Below, one piece after another: positions 32,579-44,809 of a DNA stretch of 64,000 bases. The position numbers and the translations under genes are program-made. Every line of letters begins with the position of its first letter. Position 1 is the stretch's first letter. Source of the DNA: Leptodontidium sp. MPI-SDFR-AT-0119 (Eukaryota > Ascomycota > Leotiomycetes > Helotiales > Leptodontidiaceae); the NCBI GenBank assembly GCA_020726505.1, contig JAHLEZ010000031.1, positions 1 to 64,000 of the forward strand. Reading direction: 5' to 3'. The notes under the pieces are model-generated. The model saw only the letters and a list, made by a program, of their open reading frames with translations, ran no database searches and had not been told where the DNA came from.

Positions 32579-33229
32579 ATGTCAGAGCTACTCTCCAAAT
32601 CCGGTCCTCCGCCTACCTACGAGATCGCACCTCGATCAGGCACAGCCTTTTTCCTTAAACAGGGCCAAAAACTCACAGTTATCGATCCTACGGGCGCCCA
32701 AGTCTCAGACCTCCTAGCTTTCAACCAGCACGACATCCGCGAAGTTCTCTCAAACGGACGCACCCTTGACTACGCATCTCACCTGTTTCTCACCACTGGT
32801 GACTCTCTCTACTCCAACCGTAGCAAAGTTATGCTGCGCATCATCGAAGACACTTGTGGCCGTCACGACTTCCTTTTCACTCCTTGCTCCAAAGACACTT
32901 TCCGTATCCAATATGGAGACAAGGACCCGCCCCCTAGATGCTTTGGGCATTTAGCGACGGCGTTGAAGGAGTTTAAAATTGAGGAAGATCAGATTGCAGT
33001 GCCTTTCAATTGCTTCATGAATGTTACTATTGATGGGGAGATGGGGGAGTTGACTATTAAACCGCCAAAGTCGAAGGCCGGGGATCATGTAGATTTTGTG
33101 GCGGAGATGGATCTGATTGTTGGATTGACGGCTTGCTCGGCTTCGAAGACAAATGGCGGAAGCTACAAGCCGATTCATTACAGGATTTCGTCGACTGAAC
33201 AAAGCAGTCACCATGACACATCTCTTTAA
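32579..33229 (+). CDS. DUF1989 (urea-carboxylase-associated type) protein
   Basis: An intronless 216-residue frame. The family pattern is clear: SGTAFFLKQGQKLTVIDPTG, QVSDLLAFN, YASHLFLTTGDSLYSNRSKV, CGRHDFLFTPCSK, VPFNCFMNVTIDG and DLIVGLTACSA with its late Cys. Conserved Cys, His and Asp residues suggest a metal-binding cupin-like fold. Bacterial relatives sit beside urea carboxylase and fungal ones are usually stand-alone and uncharacterised, so the reaction is unknown. The length is slightly short but complete. The next 24 residues after the core (STEQSSHHDTSL) are a low-complexity tail. Confidence 0.85.
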   Translation: MSELLSKSGPPPTYEIAPRSGTAFFLKQGQKLTVIDPTGAQVSDLLAFNQHDIREVLSNGRTLDYASHLFLTTGDSLYSNRSKVMLRIIEDTCGRHDFLFTPCSKDTFRIQYGDKDPPPRCFGHLATALKEFKIEEDQIAVPFNCFMNVTIDGEMGELTIKPPKSKAGDHVDFVAEMDLIVGLTACSASKTNGGSYKPIHYRISSTEQSSHHDTSL

Positions 33230-34560
33230 GTATAACGAGCTGGAGTTTATTGGTAACGGGAAGAGAAGGCTAGTTGGAATCATTGTCATTCAGCATTAAT
33301 TTGAATAGGGATTCGTTGACACTTCTTTCTATACAATAGAATTGCCTAAAGTCAAGACTCAACCAGTCGTCCTACCAGAAGGATACCAGTACATTTTGAG
33401 CATTATAGTTAAGATGCTGTGATTTGTAGAGTTGGAGAGGATCTGGTGCGCAATGTCACGGACTAGTGAGACATGCGACTGAAATCGATCGCCGATTCGA
33501 CATTGCGAAGTGCAACAAAAAACATTGCGAAGACTTTGAGGCCTAGAATCCGTGAGGGAGAGGCCCTCGTGCTTGTTCCACATAACATTGTCGGCCAAGA
33601 GAATGAAATACGTAAATAAAATGATTCGCAAATCTGGGCGATTTGGTCTCTGGAGGAGCATTCTGGCTTTGTGCCGCGAGCTAGACGAGCCACCTTTGTC
33701 GTAAGCGATAATGAACTCCTCTCCTCTATGGGGCGGATTGCGTGAATGGTTTCGCAAAGTGTTCATCTCGTGCCGTCTTGTGCCGCGCTTCAGTTCTAAT
33801 AGCAGAGGTTTGTATTCAGTCTGTGCTGCCCGTACCGATAGTAGCTGCCGAGGCGCTGAAAGATGCTCGATATCGTCACCAGTCCAAGGCAGAATCCTTT
33901 GGAGTATTATGTGCAATTAGGCAGGTGGATACAACACCAGACCTTCAGTATCATATCCTGGGAGGCGAAGAGAGCCCTCAGCTTTAACTATTAGTTCCAC
34001 TAGTTGGGGAAGAGCACCCCGAATCCTCGGAGCTACTGTCCTCGAGGGTAGTAAAGAGAGCAAATATCTCCTTGTCATGTGGTGGAGAGTGGACGGCGTC
34101 CGCCTGTTCAGGATCAACCGTCCCTGTGGGCTGCTCGAGCGAAGGGTCGATGATGACATCTTGTTGACAGTCAACAAGAAGACTGAACTTGTCAAAGAAC
34201 TCTATTGAAAGTGTGATTCAAGCCATGGAGAAAGGTCAGGTTCAAGTCAGGGTGCCGAAAGAGAAAACCCATCTCAGACAACAGTACGAACAAGTTGGGG
34301 GTATTATCCATCTGGATCCGGATACAGCTACGATGAATGCGACAAATCTAGTGAGTGCAGCGGGTTTTCCAAAACATGTTGGGGTTGTGTGAGGGAATGA
34401 TCAGGTGACTTTTATACTTTGTGAATAGTCTCACTTTATGAATATTGTGTAAATAGCTTAAGTCAGAGATTTCCTTACGAATCTCTTTCTCTCCTTGCAA
34501 ACAATCATTTTACCCAAGTCGCATTCGACCTCGTTCATGCTCTTGTACCGTCACACTCAT
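33230..34560. other. intergenic, no intact gene
   Basis: Several overlapping frames of 60-185 codons, none with family features. It probably includes the decayed 3' end (repeat domain) of the HET-NACHT gene, but no WD40 or ankyrin motif is recognisable. Confidence 0.4.
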
Positions 34561-36481
34561 CTACCCAGTATTCCCCACATCGGTCTTGTTGAGGAGAAAG
34601 TCACGGAATGAAGGGTGGTGGAGGCGGAGTAACTCAGCAACATCCTTTGGAACATCTAGGATAGCTTGTAGTCTTTCAAGAGTCTGCGTAACCTGTATCC
34701 CAGAGATGCTGATTACCTTTGCTAGCGAGGCGGCAGGAAGGGGGGGAAATAAGATAACAATGCTTCCAAGAATTCTTCGCTGCATTGTACGTAACCGCAC
34801 TTTCTCCGGTGGTCTGAAAGTGGTAGGTATGGAGTTTTGAAGTACAGTGATATATATCTGATCGAGATGCTGTTCCGGCGTGCCTTCGAAGCCAGTGCCT
34901 TCAAGAATCTCAGCAAGCCTGTCTTCAGCGAACGCTTCGCCATCTTTTATAAATCGACACGCTGTTGCCGCCCAGATGAAAAGTCCACTAGCATGGATAA
35001 CCAGCAGTCGCAAAGCTTCCTCACCTGGCCATTGAGGTCCAAGAGTCCACTCTCGCCCGATTATCCCTAGAGGGTGCCCCAAGAAAAGAGAGACGTCATT
35101 AACGATCGAGCTTCAGCTAGAAGCTGCAGAATTGTGCGAACGTGGCCTTCGTTATCACACTCATCAAGGGCATCAATAATAAGCAGATAGGAAGATAGAG
35201 ATGAGGGCGTGTCTGACTTTACCAACTTTAACGGAAGGATGACAAGCTCGCGCCATTGATCTAAAAGAGACAGATTCGCAATATCGCTTCGCTCCCTCAC
35301 AGCATCACAGATATGTGTGTTTGGAGAGATGGCACAGCATCCCCGAGCTGTACGGCAAGACTTGTGAAGAGCTTGCCGGCATGGCTCACGTCTCTGCCGC
35401 CCCTTGAGAAGAAGAAGCTGGCTCCAAGACGCTTCTGCTCACTGCATCTGCGGGCGACGGTGCGGGAGATTGTTGACTTTCCCGTCCCAGCTAGGCCGCT
35501 CAGCCGGAAGATGCATCGCTTATCTTGTCCATCTTTTCCATCAGCCCAGTCATATATCTCTTGTAAAAGGTCAACGCGTGTGTTAGGGAGGCAGGCAGGT
35601 TCGCATTGGTGGTCGTATGCGTTGAAAGGTGCCTCATCAGCATACGGTAGGTGACGAAGTAGGTCTTTCTCAGAGCCTGAACTGCTGGTTAGCGCTAGTC
35701 TTATCAGATGCGTTAGGCATCAATCGTAAGGATAGGACATACCCTTCAAAGGTTTGTCGATTGCCTCCCGGAGCCGCTGAAACGCCTTGACTTCCCCTTC
35801 GCCATAAAGAAGTGGCATCTGGACATCGAAAATTCCAAAGAGCGAATATGCCTTGTCTTCTCCGCGTGTAGTTTGTCGGCTTTTTGCCCACGAGAATCGT
35901 TCATCGACGTCGAATTGGGAGAGAGCGTATTCTCGAATCGCCGTGGCAGGGATTCCCGTAATCTCGTGGATTTGTTGCTGTAGAGTTCTCTTATTGCCTA
36001 GACTCTTGCCTTCCCTGGAATAGAATTCAACTGATCTTGGAGCAAGGAGTTCCTGTAAGGTCCAGCCTCGTGTAAACCATTTGCTTGCTCGGAAAGCAGA
36101 TTCCCAAGTACACTCGGCAGACGTATCGCTTGCTTTCCGCTTCAGTGTCGAAACATCCGATAAATAGACGTAGCATCTAGCTGCTTTCTTGTACCAGCGA
36201 AACATCGAGTTGATAGCTTCTGAGAGCTCAGCGCTGCTCGATTTGTCGATACAGCATGTGTCCAACCAAAAGTATTCCAATCCATCACGCCTCGCCTGTT
36301 CTCGGCAGAAGTGTATCTTGCCGTAGCCAGCCTTGACTTTACTCGTGCCATCTGTCAGATCCTTGAAAGTAACCTCCTCCGCTCCCCATTTATGCGAAAG
36401 TATAGCATACTCGGGTATGTTGTCTTCAAAGAACTCGGTCAGGCTGGAGTTGCCATCGCCGTCTAACTGTAGCAGACGCAT
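34561..36481 (-). pseudogene. HET-NACHT incompatibility-type NLR, decayed
   Basis: From ATG 36481 the HET domain reads MRLLQLDGDGNSSLTEFF, IPEYAILSHKWG, EYFWLDTCCIDK, YKKAARCYVYLSDV, RGWTLQELLAP and LPLLYGEGEVKAFQRL. An intron near 35746-35683 leads to the linker ADEAPFNAYDHQCEPACL, then NACHT with P-loop LSGLAGTGKSTIS and Walker B LLIIDALDECD. Near 35315 one base is out of frame between QTHI and RERSDIANL. Between LLAEARSL (about 35090) and REWTLGPQWPGEEA the usual 50-60 residues (sensor strand LTSRPE) are deleted. The frame ends at TAG soon after HHPSFRDFLLN, and no C-terminal WD40/ankyrin sensor follows. Working relatives (HET-D/E) trigger cell death in mismatched fusions. This copy is dead. 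Its start codon lies only about 60 bases from Helitron coding sequence on the other strand. Confidence 0.85.
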
Positions 36482-36484
36482 TGT

Positions 36485-39400
36485 TTGAATAGGTTCGAGG
36501 ATCGCAGGCGGAACGGTTCTCGGCAGCTGACGGCTCGGCCGTTGCAATATCTCGTTCAGCATAATCGTCTATATCACGACCTCACCATCAACCATGCCAT
36601 GATCGATAGCTGGAACGAAGATTTTATCCCGCCCGAAATCCGTGACAACATTATCTGTCTTGGGAGATCAGACCATCACGAACGTGAGGGATATACGGTT
36701 AGCCTGCAGACTGGCAATTGTGAAAATGATCTTCATGCCGCTCAAGATGGGGTTCTCGACTCGGATGACCATGAAGCGCTGATAACCGGTTCTGTCTACA
36801 CAGATATTAATGGAGAGCGCCAGGATCCGAATACGCGCATGATACACACCTTACGAGGAGTGCTGGCTCGCAACGATGATAGTGCGCCAGCTACAGACGA
36901 TACTGCAGACGAGTGTATGCCAAGACACGGCAACATCCCGTCGATTTCTTATGCAGTACGAGGCAGTTCGCGTTGATGAGCAATTGGGAAGACCCTCATT
37001 ACTTTACCGCTGCTTTCCCTACCCTCTTTCCAAATGGAATAGGGGGCCACCAAGACGAGCGGACAGTGCCGGTATCGCTGACGGCTTTTGCAGAGTGGGC
37101 CTTGAATCACCATAGCAGAAGGGAGGTGGTCCCTGCCTACTGCCACGAAAGTTTAAGTCTAATCACCTTTGCAGATTCGCACGCCACAAGACCTTCATGT
37201 ACCTTCTTTACGATGTATTGCAACTCCGAAGCTCATCTCTTGGAAACGCTCTACTTGTGAAGCGTCGAGATTGGAGGTCGGCCGAAGACGACATAGCCTC
37301 TTTGACAGTTGACCAGCTGGAAGGCGCTGCAAAGGCCGTTGCACACGGGGACGTGATTGATGACCCTGTGATTCAACGACTACAACGAAATATTGTGACC
37401 ATTGGGATGCAGGTACCAGAGTCTTTCTCGCAAAAGCTAAAGAGGCGCTCCGAAATCAAAGGCCTGATTGTGCGAGACGGAATGCCTGCTTTTTGGATAA
37501 CAATTAATCCCTCCGACCTGAGGAACCCACTTGTTCTAATCTTGGCCGGTGTTGAATATTCCGGGGACGCCTTCCCGTCTGCTAATGCAGCAATCCGCCA
37601 TGCGACAGCAACGTCCAATCCCGTTGCCGTTGCCCAGTTCTTCCATCATACCTGTAAAGCGATCTTTGATGGGCTTCTCGGCTCCAATACCGGCCGAATT
37701 GGCATCCTGGGACAAGTCTCGAATCATTTCGCCGTGGTTGAGACAAATGGACGTGGAATGCTACATCTTCACGCGCTGGTGTGGCTGACTGGCAACCTCG
37801 CATTCAGGACTTTGCGAGATCGTGTACTGCAAGACAAACCTTTTGCCTCCAGGATGATACGTTACATGGAAAGTGTCATCGTGCATGGCATAGACTTGGA
37901 TGTTGAAGGTGGCCCCAACGAACCGGCATTCATTGCACCTTCCACCAGAGGAGCGGAGACTGACTATGAGTTCCACTCTAGGCTATCCACCGACAGCAAT
38001 GCTATCGCCTGCCAGAAACAGGTCCATTCATCGAATCACAACGCCACTTGCTTCAAGTACAGTCAAAAAGGCCGAGGGTCAGAGACTTGTAGATTTGAGA
38101 TGCCGCGGGAGCTGCGGCATAACTCCGAAGTCGATGAGTTCGGTGTGATCCACCTTACTCGCAACCACGGTTGGGTTAACCCGTGGAACCCAGCAATTGC
38201 TAGCTGTATCCGTTCTAATCAAGACATCTCGTGGATCCCGACTGTGGCAAAGACGTTGTGTCTTATTTATTACGTCACGAATTATGCAACAAAAGATGAT
38301 ATTTCTCCATACCAAATGCTGGTCAAAGCTGCATTGTTAAAGCGGTCAATTGAGCAAGCCAAAGCAACTTTGACACCAGATGCCAACGATCTGCGAATAA
38401 GGAAGAAAGACATGGACCAGTTTGCTCTTCGATGCTTCAACACTTTGTCCCATGATCGCGAGATCAGTGGTGTGCAGATAGCGAGCTCCCTGCTTCAGCT
38501 ACCGACCTACTATACCGGAAACTACATCTTTGTGCAAGTGAATCTCTGGTGGCTCAGGCAATATGTACGTGCTGTTATGGATCCGGTTCAATCGTCAGCC
38601 GACGACTCTACCGACCTGATGGGTGATGAGCAGTGTGCTTACCAACCAGGAGACAAGGCTCCTGTCAGCCGCTTCGACAACTACAAATGGCGAGGCCCGC
38701 ACCTGGCCCATCTACCGTTCTTCGAGTACTGTATGTTGGTGCAGACCAAGAACGTCCGTGACGCCATAGCAGCGGACTTGGAATTTGACCACAAGCATCC
38801 GAAACACGGCGTACATGTGCAACACTTGGCTCGCAAGAAGTCTCAGGTGGCAACAGTCACCTTTAATGGCCAGCTTTCCCAGTTCCAAGCCGAGGAGGAG
38901 GGTGTTACAGGAGGGCATCCAATCACGACCGCAATGCAAAATGATCTCTCCGAAGTATTATTGGGGTTGTTTGTGCCGTGGAACCACTTGAAGACCCTCT
39001 TCCGACAATATGCGGCTGACTATATGACAACGCGGGATGCGTCTGCCAAGATTTGGAAGATCGTGGAGCCTACACTTTCTCCACACAACCGCAACTTCGC
39101 AAGCAACATTGAACTCTTGCGAAAATCCAAGGAGGATTGTCGAATTGACGCTGCGCTCCGCAGAGCGATGAACACGTTTGAAGAAACTTTCGATCATAAC
39201 CTTGATGGTGAAGTAGCTACTGATTTAGACTTCGGCGTCGAAGAGCCTTTGGATACATTAAATGAAGACTTCAGCACCAAGACCTTAATAGCGGCGTACC
39301 ATTCGGTTGCGTTATCCTGGCAGAAAGAAAGCGTAGTTGCTGCGCAACGAATTCCTACCTTGTTGGCCGGCACGACCTACGCTCGGCCACTACAGTTAGA

Positions 39401-41287
39401 AAATCTCCTCGCACTTGATATTTTTCGGCTCAACACCTACGCTACTTCTGGCCTCAGATTCTTACCTCTGGCTACATTACAACGCTGGAAGTCACAAATT
39501 AAAGGTCTTATTAAATTTGACGAAGCGGAAGACATAGGAGCCGAAGAACGCCTTGCTTATGAGATCGACGATTTCGGCCCGGACATAGGAGATGGCGTTT
39601 TGCATCCCATTCTATCCTCACCAGAGAGCGCCCCGAATGTTGCGGACCGACGGTCTCAAGTTGGCGACAATCCTACTGGCTCGAGTCTCACATTGCTCGT
39701 CAGCGAAGATGTTCCTCTCAACGAAAAGCAGCGACTTGTGGTACAAAGAGTGCTTTCAGATGCGTTAGCTTGTGCGACCCATGCCTACGATGCCTCCAAG
39801 CGGGACCAGAAACTCCTCTACGTTGGTGGCGAAGGCGGAGTTGGCAAGAGCCAAATTATCAAAGCCATAGTTGCCGGCATGGACCTTATATGTCGCAAAG
39901 AGGAGGTCATTCTGATGGCCCCGACAGGAGCAGCGGCGGATAACATCAGCGGCAACACGTATCATACAGCCCTCGGCATTAGCATCGCTAAAACCCAGAA
40001 GACAACAGTGAGCTCTCGTGTCAGGAAGCTGTGGTCCAGGAAGACGGTCATGATCATCGATGAGGTTAGTATGACGGATTTAAGCATGCTGAGTACCATC
40101 AACAATCAGTGCAAGATTGCAAGGTCCCTCGAGAGAAGCTCCCCCGACCTCTTTGGTGGGCTGCCTATCGTTATCCTCATGGGCGACTTCCACCAGTTCC
40201 CACCCGTTAGGGGCCCAGCGCTATGGAAGGAGCCAAGAACTGGGAACGACGAAGACGCCAACGGACGAATCATCTGGCACCAGTTTACGGATGTCATCAT
40301 CCTAGACCAGCAGATGAGACAGGCAGAAGACCTTGCATTCCGAGATCTACTGGGTCGAGCGAGAGCGGCCACATTAACGGAAGATGACCTAGCGTTATTG
40401 AACAACAAGACAACAACTTCCCTCCTGACACCGGATTTGGACAACGCAACCACTGTTGTTAAGCTTAATGTCCTTCGTCACCACGTTAATCGCCTTCAAA
40501 TGGAACACTTTGCCCGGACCCGATCCCAGAGGATTTACGTGTTCCCAGCTCTGCACAGCCGGATCAGGACTACGGGTCCGTCCCGTATACGCAGAGGACT
40601 TGCTCCAACAAACTGATCAAGGCACCAGGATCCCCTTCCCGGGCCTTTTTCTGTACACCCCAGAGATGCCAGCTATACTCCTGGCCAACATCTGCACTGC
40701 CCTAGGACAGGTAAATGGTGCGCGTGGTATTGCCGCAGGTATTGTTGTTGATCCAACCGGTATGTCTCTACTATTGATGAAGTGGTACGGTACTAATCGT
40801 ACGCCTACTAGCTGAGTTCTTCGAGATGGATGATCTATACATCCTGTGCACAAAACCTCCAGCGTGTGTTTTATTCCAGCGAGACAATTCAGTGCACTCT
40901 AAGTTCGACGATCTCGATGCTAAGATCATCCCTGTTTTTCCATTAGAAAGGTCTATCACCGTCAAAGGACACTCCGTGCGAAGGAGACAGGTGCCCATGT
41001 GCCCTGCATTTAGCCTGACAGATTATAAAGTGCAAGGGTCGACACTTACGGCTGCGGTTCTTGATCTCAAACACGACCCAAGCGCTAGAGGCCAAGATGC
41101 GCACAAAAAATACTGCTCTAACTATGTCCAACTATCACGACTCCGATCTTTAGAAGGACTCCATCTGCTACAAAAAATTACTATGGAGGATCTCCAATTC
41201 CGCCCAGACGAGCGACTGCTCCTAGAAATGGAAAGGCTTAAGGGACTTGAGCGGGAAACGATAGCTGCATGGAGAGAGCAAAGTTAG
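36485..41287 (+). pseudogene. Helitron: HUH Rep plus Pif1-type helicase, with introns and frame breaks
   Basis: The N-terminal Helitron block starts at about 36545 (NRLYHDLTINHAMIDSW, ENDLHAAQDG, VYTDINGER). One missing base near 36973 shifts to NWEDPHYFTAAFPTLFP. An intron-like segment with CTAAT branch and TTTGCAG end (to 37174) precedes ARHKTFMYLLYDV, but the nearest donor does not restore the frame. The main 1139-codon frame follows. It holds the HUH motif H190-L-H192 in GRGMLHLHALVWL, the Tyr pair in IYYVTNYATK (Y358/Y359 and Y363), Pif1 Walker A GGEGGVGKS (877-885), Walker B VMIIDEVSM (D955 E956) and GDFHQFPPV. Near 40575 a 1-base shift occurs. A clean intron 40760-40811 then joins VDPT to AEFFEMDDLYIL, and the helicase end (FSLTDYKVQGSTL, YVQLSRLRSLEGL) runs to TAG 41287. 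Almost full-length but broken. Confidence 0.88.
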
Positions 41288-43795
41288 TTGTTTGGCTCGC
41301 TACAAAATAGCCTTTCTAATTTTTCGTCACCTTACAGACACTTCTGCTCTTACGGCTGTGCTAATTCGCCAATATGATATTCGAACCCGGATCAGCTCCC
41401 GACCATGAGTTACGAAAGCTGTCAAACATGAAACCGCTAGGGCCGTTGATAAGCTTTATTTTATCTGCCGTAAAGGTAATAACCACACCAGATTTTTGTC
41501 TTCCAATCGCTAATGAATCTACTAACAAGGACATGGCTTCAAGATGAGGGGTATTCGAACTCAATATTCGAACCGACGTACATCATAGAAATGAAGATGA
41601 CAAGGCCTCCCCTTCCAGATAAGTCGTCTTCTCTAATATATACTACTATATCCCATCCTCTGAACCCTGACTTTTTACAAGACTGAAATAAATTGCAGGA
41701 GCTTCTGTATCAAATTATGTCGAAAGACACACATATTATACATTTTGTCTTCCTTACAACCCAAGCTCCCTCATTCCACTCACGCAAAGATTAAAAGAAC
41801 CATTTCAATACTTTGTTAACGCAGTAAACCCCACGACTCCCAATGATGCAGACCAGGCGCTCCACAAAGCGACTTGAAATATTAATATATCTGGACCCTC
41901 ACCTCCCGTAACAACGACGTAGACGACCCAGCTAGCCCCATGACCAGCATAGATGACTCTTCATCTGCTCACGCCGCAACTGAACATGAACAACCCTAAT
42001 CCACCTCTTTTCCGGGTGGTTTGGTCGCGTCGCATTCCACTCTTCCCATACCACCAACTACCCTCTCGAACTGGTCCCCAACGCCGACTACTAAATCAAG
42101 TCCATTAGCCACAATGGCACAACAGCGGGGAAACGCGCGAGATCGTTGTTTAGCTTTTAAATATCCTTTTTCATTCGCTGACCAGTAAAAGAGTAGGCTG
42201 CAGGGGACGTACGAACTCAATATTAGGTTTCAAAGCTTAGATTTAATGAATAATATTGGACATCGTGCCATTCACCGTACTGTTTCCTGTATACGCTTGC
42301 TTGATCGATTGAAGACAACATCCATCCCCGAACCTGCCCGTTTCAGGGCCTCGGCGAGCGAAGCGCGCGTTACCAGTGTTGAAGGGGTGTGGAAGCCTAG
42401 AGGTTAGTGTGAGATGAGTCATGTGATGGTGAGTCATGTGCAGGGCACATGACTACGGATGGACTGTATTTATATGGAGATCTGTCCATACGACAAACAG
42501 TAGTTCAGTCAATATATTCAGAACCTGTCAAAAGTAAACAATGATAATCCTGTTCTTCTCCATCTCACTTCACTCTTATAAACCCCAGTCGAACATGCTA
42601 AGGCTGTTTCTGAACCCCTACAGTCCACCTATACAAGAATTACGTTCATTTGCACGCCTTCCAACCTGGATTGAGCAAGGACGACATGATAGCGAAAACG
42701 AGTTCACCACCTCTCTTTAACCCTAAACCATCGTCGAAATAAGCTCCTAAGAGACACTTTATGCCTCCCTTTCCTGCCTTTTCATCCTTCACGTTACACT
42801 CGCCCTCTAAGTTTTCTTCCCCTGGATTTTTGAGGTACGCATTCACCTTCTCCACAGCGTGATATCCCCAACTCGCCAAAAGCGTAACACCGTAGCTTTT
42901 CCGCACCCAGGCACTAGTGATTTTTTCCTCGTGCCGTCATCTTTGATTGGCGCAGGCAGCGACCTTGGGTGTACCGGGCGTTGAGCTTGGGGTCTCAGAA
43001 TAAGTGGGTTTGAAGGCGAGGAGAGGAAGTCTACGAAGTAAAAGGCCTGGAGAGCCACGTGAAGAGATTGGTGAACATGATCGAGACTGGGGACGACTGA
43101 GATGTGCCCTCAGGATGTTTGGTATTAATGGATACCTCGCAGATCGATACCGCTTCAGGTCCAACATCTTGGATTGGCGTCAAACGTTCGGGGTTGCGGG
43201 AGCAATTGAAATCCAGGGTCAGCATGGCTGCTGCACATGACTAAGCAACACCGGCAGGAAGGAAGCGCAGCTTGCGTAGGGTACGGAAAGTTCCCCAGGA
43301 CGGGTTGATGTAAATGGTTGTTGATCATACCTTACGGCCGTAAGACTTGACAAGACACGCTCTATCGATCATCCCGTCTAGCCGACGCTAAGCCCTTAAG
43401 CTAAGCTGCAAACTGGAGCAGCGTTCAAGCATAAGTAATCAATTCTACGAAGGGTTTTACATTAACTACACATATGGTTAAACGAGTGCTAGCTAAGCTT
43501 TTTACATGGTTGAAGGATATGAGCCTACATCCACAATATACTAAGCTTATGACGCTTAGAAGATTTCGTCGTGCTTTAGAGAAAAGTTCGGGCCCAACCT
43601 TGACGTAAAGAAGTCTAACAAGTGTAACAACACCGCAAGGTGGGTAGAACGAATTGAATTTCAGTGAATGTGTAGCATATTCCTATTTTACTTAATCATC
43701 TAGCCTAGCATCTTTTAAAGACGTAACAGTGACAAGCGAGAGTGGATCTGGGGGAAAAGAATAAAATGAACCTCGTCATTCTTGTGTAACGCAGC
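41288..43795. other. 2.5-kb intergenic region
   Basis: No gene recognised. A GC-rich short hairpin-like GCGAGCGAAGCGCGCG lies at 42352-42367, about 1.1 kb beyond the helicase stop. It could belong to a Helitron 3' end but is not followed by a convincing CTRR-T terminus. Frames of 60-90 codons do not look like proteins. Confidence 0.4.
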
Positions 43796-44809
43796 CTACT
43801 GATCGTCTGTCAGCCCCACCATTTTCAACGAGTCTTTCCAGAGGCGAGCCTCTTTCTCGAGATCATACGCATGCCCCGCAAACCCAACACCATTGATCTC
43901 GTGATTGTCGTTTCCTCGAGTTGTTCTCCCGCAATCAGCAAGATATTCACCGCCCTTCTTCTCCCATTCTTGCCCAATCGCAGCCCACACCGTCGTCGCT
44001 GCACCCTGCTCTGGCGACTTCATCCATGCGGGCAACTTTGGGTCTTTTCCCATCGCTTCCATTACTGTACGGTCCACATGCTTCGTGAGCCCTGTTATTA
44101 TCAGGCCAGGATGGACACTGGTAGCGTGAAGTCCTTCCGATCCGTAGCGACGTTCGATCTCGTTCGCCATATAGACATTGGCGGTCTTTGATTGTCCATA
44201 TGAAACCCACTCATTGTATGCAGTTTTTCCGAAATTATAATCGCCTGATTCATTGATTGAGGCGACGTGATGAGCAGAAGAAGAGAGGTTGACAACTCGA
44301 GAGGAGAACACAGCGCTGGTGCTGGCGAGGAGTGCTGGCTTCAAGAGCTCAAAGAGCAGGAAATGGGCGAGGTGGTTGACTCCAAACTGCATTTCAAAGC
44401 CATCTTTCGTGTACTCTAACTGGGGCAGAGCCATGATACCGGCGTTGTTGATAAGGATGTTGACTTGGTTGTTCGACTTCTGGAGAATGGCTTTCGCAGC
44501 GGCACGCACACTGCTCAAGGAAGTATTGTCCATCTCAACAAGTTCAATACGCCCTGGTTCGAGGATCTCGTCTAGAGCAGTCTTGGCTTTGTCCAGGTCT
44601 CGTGCCGTCAACAACAGTCTTGCTCCAGTCAAAGACAGCGCGCGGGCTGTCTCGATCCCTATTCCAGACGAAGTGCCTGTGATGACGATGACTTTCCCAA
44701 CTAGCTGGCCCTCTACCCCCTCGTCCTTGATAATCTGAAGAGCTGTTGGACGAGCGTCCCCAGGGCCGCAAGGATTCAAATGAGCCTCTACGTATCGGGA
44801 CATCGTCAT
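43796..44809 (-). CDS. short-chain dehydrogenase/reductase, retinol-dehydrogenase-like
   Basis: From ATG 44807-44809 (MTMSRYVEAHLNP...) the protein has 337 residues. The upstream in-frame extension of 77 residues has no SDR character and overlaps AT-rich leader DNA. Nucleotide-binding loop TGTSSGIG at 44-51, NNAG at 121-124, catalytic Ser in VNLSSSAHH (about 176), and Tyr204-x3-Lys208 in VSYGQSKTA; then VHPGLI. The full catalytic set is present, so an active NAD(P)-dependent oxidoreductase is expected. The family acts on retinoid-, steroid- or lipid-like alcohols and ketones in fungi; the substrate is unknown. Intronless. Confidence 0.88.
   Translation of the reverse strand: MTMSRYVEAHLNPCGPGDARPTALQIIKDEGVEGQLVGKVIVITGTSSGIGIETARALSLTGARLLLTARDLDKAKTALDEILEPGRIELVEMDNTSLSSVRAAAKAILQKSNNQVNILINNAGIMALPQLEYTKDGFEMQFGVNHLAHFLLFELLKPALLASTSAVFSSRVVNLSSSAHHVASINESGDYNFGKTAYNEWVSYGQSKTANVYMANEIERRYGSEGLHATSVHPGLIITGLTKHVDRTVMEAMGKDPKLPAWMKSPEQGAATTVWAAIGQEWEKKGGEYLADCGRTTRGNDNHEINGVGFAGHAYDLEKEARLWKDSLKMVGLTDDQ

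Noticed and set aside
41361..41440. Possible minus-strand tRNA (GGGTTCGAAT T-loop-like sequence)
   Set aside because: The T-stem does not pair and no anticodon arm or acceptor stem can be formed around it.
42352..42400. Helitron 3' terminus (GCGAGCGAAGCGCGCG hairpin followed by CTAG)
   Set aside because: Stem pairing is weak, CTAG is followed by A rather than T, and it lies 1.1 kb past the helicase stop; insufficient without other copies.
43031..43240. Small overlapping frames near 43.0-43.2 kb
   Set aside because: Open on both strands with no motif; probably chance in moderate-GC DNA.
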